Source: Acidovorax sp. NB1 (GTDB taxonomy: Bacteria > Pseudomonadota > Gammaproteobacteria > Burkholderiales > Burkholderiaceae_C). From it: a stretch of DNA of 64,000 bases. This document shows positions 61,050 through 64,000 of the stretch, in pieces. The notes under the pieces are model-generated. The model was not told the origin of the DNA. It saw only the letters and a program-made list of their open reading frames with translations, and did no database searches. The translations under genes were made by a program, and so were the position numbers. The stretch lies in NCBI RefSeq assembly GCF_005405905.1, contig NZ_BJHU01000006.1:28603-92602 (forward strand), read 5' to 3'. Within the stretch, counting starts at the first letter, position 1. Each line of letters opens with the position of its first letter.

Positions 61050-62594
61050 TCAACCCAGCTCTTTCACGGCCATGTACTGCTCGCGCCAGGCCTCGAAAGG
61101 CAGAGTGTCGGCCGCCTCGATGGCCTTCTGCGCGGCGATGGACTCGGCCGCCATGGCCACGTAGCGGGCCTGCTGCTCGGCTGTCCAGGGCAAGCCCAGC
61201 AGCGCATCGCGCGCAGCCATGGACTGCTGGCGTGCAAAGCTCTCAAAGCTGTGCTGGTGCGCCTGCACGATGCTGTCCAGCACGCGGGCCGACGGGGTGC
61301 GCCCGGGCGCGGCCATCAGGGCCCGCGCTTCGCGCAGGGCAGCGCTGTAGTCGCCACTGCCGTGGGCAGCATCCAGCGCGGCGGCCAGCGGTTCGCAGGC
61401 GGCCAGCACCTCGGTGCCCCAGTCGGTCAGGGCCACCTTCTGGCCGTTGCGCGTCAGCTGCAGACCGGGCTCGCGGCCCCGTTCGGCCGTGAGGTGCTGG
61501 TTCTGTTTGAGTTCGGCAATCTCGGCCGGGGTGTCGGGGGGGCTGTCGGACAGCAGACAGTGCAGCAAAAACACGTCCAGCAGGCGCATGGTGGAGGCCG
61601 TGATGCCCACGGGCACGAACGGGTCCAGGTCCATCAGGCGCACTTCCACGTATTCGACACCGCGCTCGCGCAGCGCATGCAGCGGGCGCTCGCCGGTGCG
61701 CACGGTGCGCTTGGGGCGGATCGTGCCGTAGAACTCGTTCTCGATCTGCAGCAGGCTGGTGCCCAGCTGGTTGTAGTCGCCCCCCGGGTTGCGCACGCCC
61801 ACGGTTTCGTAGGCCGGATAGGGCTTGGTCAGCGCCTCGTGCAGCGAATTGGCGTAGCCCGTGAGGCCGTTGTAGCTCACGGCCAGCGTGGCCTGGGCAT
61901 CGCTCTGGTAGCCCAGGCGGCCCATGCGCAGCGAGGTGGCGTGCGGCAGGTACAGCGCGCTGCCGCCTTCCATCTGCTGCAGGCGGTGCTCGCGCCCTTC
62001 CACAAAACAAGGGCATAGCGCAGGCGACGCGCCAAACAGGTACAGCAGCACAAACGCGTGGCGGCGGAAGTTGCGGATGAGCGAGAAATACTGCTCGCTC
62101 GTCACGCCCGGCAACGACCAGTTGTAGTGAATGCCCGAAATCGTCTGCATGCGCCGCCCGTAGCGGTGGCCCAGGCCCATGCGGTACACGCTTTTGGCAC
62201 GCCCCACGTTGGAGCTGCCGTAGCGGCCGATCGGAATGGTCTCGTCGGTCGGCAGGCCGCAGGGCATGCTCGACGCCCAAAGCAGCTCGCCGCCGCTGTC
62301 CCGCAGGGTGTGGTGCACAAACTGGTGCACCTCGGTCAGCTCATCCAGGCAGGCCAGCACGCCCTTGTGGGCGCCGGTGATGAGTTCGAGCTGCGACTCG
62401 CTGTAGTCGGTGGTGATCAGCGGGTGCGTGAGCGCCGAGCCCAGCGCCAGCGGGTGCGGGGTGAGGGCCAGGCCGCCCGTGGGCAGCACCCTGAGGCCTT
62501 CCTTTTCGATGCCGCGGCGAATCCCTCCCAGGGCATCCGCCGGGTAGGCGGCCAGTCTCTCGTGCAGTTTGCTCATATGTTTATACCGATCCAA
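61050..62594 (-). CDS. gshA: Glutamate-cysteine ligase (GshA type 1)
   Basis: A 514-residue protein. IRRGIEKEGLRVLPTGG, TTDYSESQLELITGAH and GIHYNWSLP are characteristic of the enterobacterial-type GshA, which joins glutamate and cysteine in the first step of glutathione synthesis. Glutathione would feed the two GSTs of this window. The ATG 18 bases downstream (MSKLHERL) is an equally plausible start. The upstream neighbour is a short-chain dehydrogenase on the same strand. Confidence 0.93.
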   Translation of the reverse strand: MDRYKHMSKLHERLAAYPADALGGIRRGIEKEGLRVLPTGGLALTPHPLALGSALTHPLITTDYSESQLELITGAHKGVLACLDELTEVHQFVHHTLRDSGGELLWASSMPCGLPTDETIPIGRYGSSNVGRAKSVYRMGLGHRYGRRMQTISGIHYNWSLPGVTSEQYFSLIRNFRRHAFVLLYLFGASPALCPCFVEGREHRLQQMEGGSALYLPHATSLRMGRLGYQSDAQATLAVSYNGLTGYANSLHEALTKPYPAYETVGVRNPGGDYNQLGTSLLQIENEFYGTIRPKRTVRTGERPLHALRERGVEYVEVRLMDLDPFVPVGITASTMRLLDVFLLHCLLSDSPPDTPAEIAELKQNQHLTAERGREPGLQLTRNGQKVALTDWGTEVLAACEPLAAALDAAHGSGDYSAALREARALMAAPGRTPSARVLDSIVQAHQHSFESFARQQSMAARDALLGLPWTAEQQARYVAMAAESIAAQKAIEAADTLPFEAWREQYMAVKELG

Positions 62595-62647
62595 CTTCTG
62601 TCGGCCCGGAACTTAGCACGTTGAGCGCTGGCCCGCCTTTGGGGAAA

Positions 62648-63556
62648 TCAAGCCCTTGCGGCCAAAGCGCGTCCAACCTCGTTGGTTCCTTGGGCTGCGC
62701 CACTTTGTGGTACTTGCTCGCCCGCACGCTCGGTCACTTCGGCCAGGCGGGCCGCCAGCTGCTCGGGCACGTCGGCGCCGATCCCCAGGTGGATGCCCTG
62801 CGTGAGGGTGATGTGGGCGGCCTCAAACGTGCCCGCGCCCGCACACAGGATGGTGCGCGTGGGCGCGCTTTCGTGTGCCAGCACCAGCATGGCGGGCACC
62901 ACGGCCTCGGGCTTCAGGGCGTCGAGCACCTCCTGGGGCATCAGGCCTTCGGTCATGCGCGTGGCTGCCGTGGGGGCCAGGGCGTTCACGCGGATGTTGT
63001 TCTTGGCGCCTTCGATGGCCAGCGTCTGCATCAGCCCCACCTGGGCCAGCTTGGCCGCGCCGTAGTTGGCCTGGCCAAAGTTGCCATACAGACCGGTGGA
63101 CGAGGTCGTCATCACGATGCGGCCATATTGCTGCGCCACCATGTGGGCCCACACGGCCTTGCAGCAGTTGGCGGCACCCATCAGGTGCACCTGCACCACA
63201 AGGTTGAAGTCGGCCATGTCCATCTTGGCAAACGACTTGTCGCGCAGGATGCCGGCGTTGTTGACCAGGATGTCCACCCGGCCCCAGGCATCGATGGCCT
63301 GCTGCACCATGGCCTCGACGGCTGCGAAGTCGGTGACGGACGCGCCATTGGCCAGCGCTTCGCCGCCTGCGGCCCGGATCTCATCGACCACGGCCTGCGC
63401 TGCGCCCACCGTGGCGCCGCTGCCATCCACCGCGCCGCCCAGGTCATTGACCAGCACTTTGGCGCCGCGCGCGGCCAGTGCCAGCGCGTGCTGGCGGCCC
63501 AGTCCACCACCGGCACCGGTGACGATGGCCACGCGGCCTTGGAAGTCGATACCCAT
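62648..63556 (-). CDS. Short-chain dehydrogenase/reductase (FabG/peroxisomal multifunctional enzyme-like)
   Basis: A 302-residue protein. VAIVTGAGGGLGRQHALALAARGAKVLVNDLGG is the NAD(P)-binding Rossmann site, NNAG motif in LVNNAGIL, and YGAAK with catalytic Tyr-Lys after TSSTGLYGNFGQ. The VNDLGG form and 300-residue length resemble the (3R)-hydroxyacyl-CoA dehydrogenase part of MFE-2 and bacterial relatives, which act on hydroxyacyl-CoA. Start MGIDFQGRVA chosen because homology begins there. Confidence 0.9.
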   Translation of the reverse strand: MGIDFQGRVAIVTGAGGGLGRQHALALAARGAKVLVNDLGGAVDGSGATVGAAQAVVDEIRAAGGEALANGASVTDFAAVEAMVQQAIDAWGRVDILVNNAGILRDKSFAKMDMADFNLVVQVHLMGAANCCKAVWAHMVAQQYGRIVMTTSSTGLYGNFGQANYGAAKLAQVGLMQTLAIEGAKNNIRVNALAPTAATRMTEGLMPQEVLDALKPEAVVPAMLVLAHESAPTRTILCAGAGTFEAAHITLTQGIHLGIGADVPEQLAARLAEVTERAGEQVPQSGAAQGTNEVGRALAARA

Positions 63557-63924
63557 GTGAGCTTCTCCTGATTGGTTGGTTGTGTGTGTAGAACGCAAGG
63601 GGTGCCGCAGGGGCACGCTGCGCGGGGGACTTTAAGCGAGATGGGGGGTGGGGGTGGTTGCGCAGGTGACTGGGGGGCTTGCTTTGGGTGTTGGGTGTTG
63701 GGTGTTGGGTGTTGGGTGTTGGGTGTTGGGTGTTGGGTGTTGGGTGTTGGGTGTTGGGTGTTGGGTGTGGCGGTGTGCTTGTGCTGAGGGCGGAGGCCGG
63801 GGTGTGCGCCCGGCGGCGCAGTAACTTTCTCTTGCCTCGCCTGTACGGACCGGACACATGGGAAACAGGTGTGCGGGGACATGGGAAACACTTCTCCTTG
63901 GCAGAACCTGCCCAGGAGAAACCT
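63557..63924. other. Intergenic region between the SDR gene and the insertion sequence
   Basis: 368 bases holding the heptanucleotide tandem repeat (63686-63762) and the left end of an insertion sequence from about 63842. No gene is supported between; the open frames across the repeat are artefacts of the 7-base period. Confidence 0.65.
63686..63762. repeat. Heptanucleotide tandem repeat, 11 exact copies of GGGTGTT
   Basis: 77 bases of perfect tandem repeat, counted base by base, with a partial twelfth copy after it. It lies upstream of the SDR gene on the minus strand, 130-206 bases from its start. A 7-base unit changes register on gain or loss, so tract length is expected to vary between cells. 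Confidence 0.9.
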
Positions 63925-64000
63925 ATGCCCTGGCAACCGAGATCTCTCATGAGTACCAAACAAGAGTTCGTTCAACTGGCAATGCACGATGGCGCCAACC
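63842..64000 (+). mobile_element. Insertion sequence of IS481 type, left end (cut by window edge)
   Basis: From about 63842 (TGTACGGACC...) a terminal inverted-repeat-like segment carries two copies of a GGAC..ATGGGAAACA motif (63852-63867 and 63876-63890), as in IS481-family ends. A transposase gene follows. Its right end is outside the window. Confidence 0.7.
63925..64000 (+). CDS. IS481-family transposase, N-terminal fragment (partial)
   Basis: The first 25 codons read MPWQPRSLMSTKQEFVQLA then MHDGAN, matching the conserved start MPW...S.MS...EFV.LA...GAN of IS481-type transposases, where a helix-turn-helix and the DDE catalytic domain would follow. GGAGAA lies 5 bases upstream. The gene runs off the window. 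Confidence 0.8.
   Translation, partial: MPWQPRSLMSTKQEFVQLAMHDGAN

Noticed and set aside
63686..63762. CRISPR array
   Set aside because: The units are 7 bases with no spacers; it is a simple tandem repeat.

Overview
The window reads as a piece of a GC-rich betaproteobacterial chromosome of the Comamonadaceae, most like Acidovorax or a close relative. The grounds are the strong G/C third-position bias in almost every gene, an IPTL-CTERM sorting tail, a DUF1800/DUF1501 pair, a TRAP-type sugar-acid operon, and a short intergenic repeat found at least ten times between genes. This is inference from composition and gene content; no rRNA or tRNA gene is present to prove it.

Left end (1-3842). After the last 54 codons of glnS, composition drops abruptly to AT-rich for a compact four-gene cassette (202-2982): a dCTP-deaminase-fold protein with two C-terminal membrane helices and substituted catalytic residues, an Old-Yellow-Enzyme-type flavoprotein, a thymidylate kinase whose P-loop lysine is a threonine, and a small unknown protein. 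A MntA/HepT (MNT-HEPN) toxin-antitoxin pair follows. This looks like a horizontally acquired defence island, and the cassette is the best candidate here for an undescribed system.

3935-13046 holds mostly housekeeping and hypothetical genes: a four-helix membrane protein, an M14-type peptidase, a secreted trypsin-like protease translationally coupled to an FHA membrane protein, an SRPBCC protein, a PheC-like periplasmic binding protein and an M23 peptidase. 13221-20703 is a minus-strand catabolic operon (NAD-dependent oxidoisomerase, TRAP DctP/Q/M, RuBisCO-like protein, DUF1537 kinase, GntR regulator) that fits D-apionate uptake and breakdown.

21122-38438 carries RNA-modification enzymes (RluE-like, TruC-like), two glutathione S-transferases, regulators, hydrolases, a thermonuclease, and a lone flagellin gene whose variable domain is a zinc metallopeptidase (flagellinolysin) behind a sigma-28-like promoter. 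38689-46665 is a cell-surface locus: a 1539-residue IPTL-CTERM beta-propeller/Ig-repeat protein, three tandem phage-collar (microcystin-dependent-protein-like) genes, two DUF6916 proteins and an acetyltransferase.

46760-63556 contains a DMT exporter, an aspartoacylase-like enzyme, an unusual 1057-residue beta-solenoid/beta-propeller fusion followed by two small secreted proteins, an OmpA-type lipoprotein-less envelope protein, SoxR with a near-consensus sox box, a PAS-GGDEF-EAL protein, an RbgA-like GTPase, GshA and a short-chain dehydrogenase. The right edge has an 11-copy heptanucleotide tandem repeat and the left end of an IS481-type insertion sequence cut by the window end.
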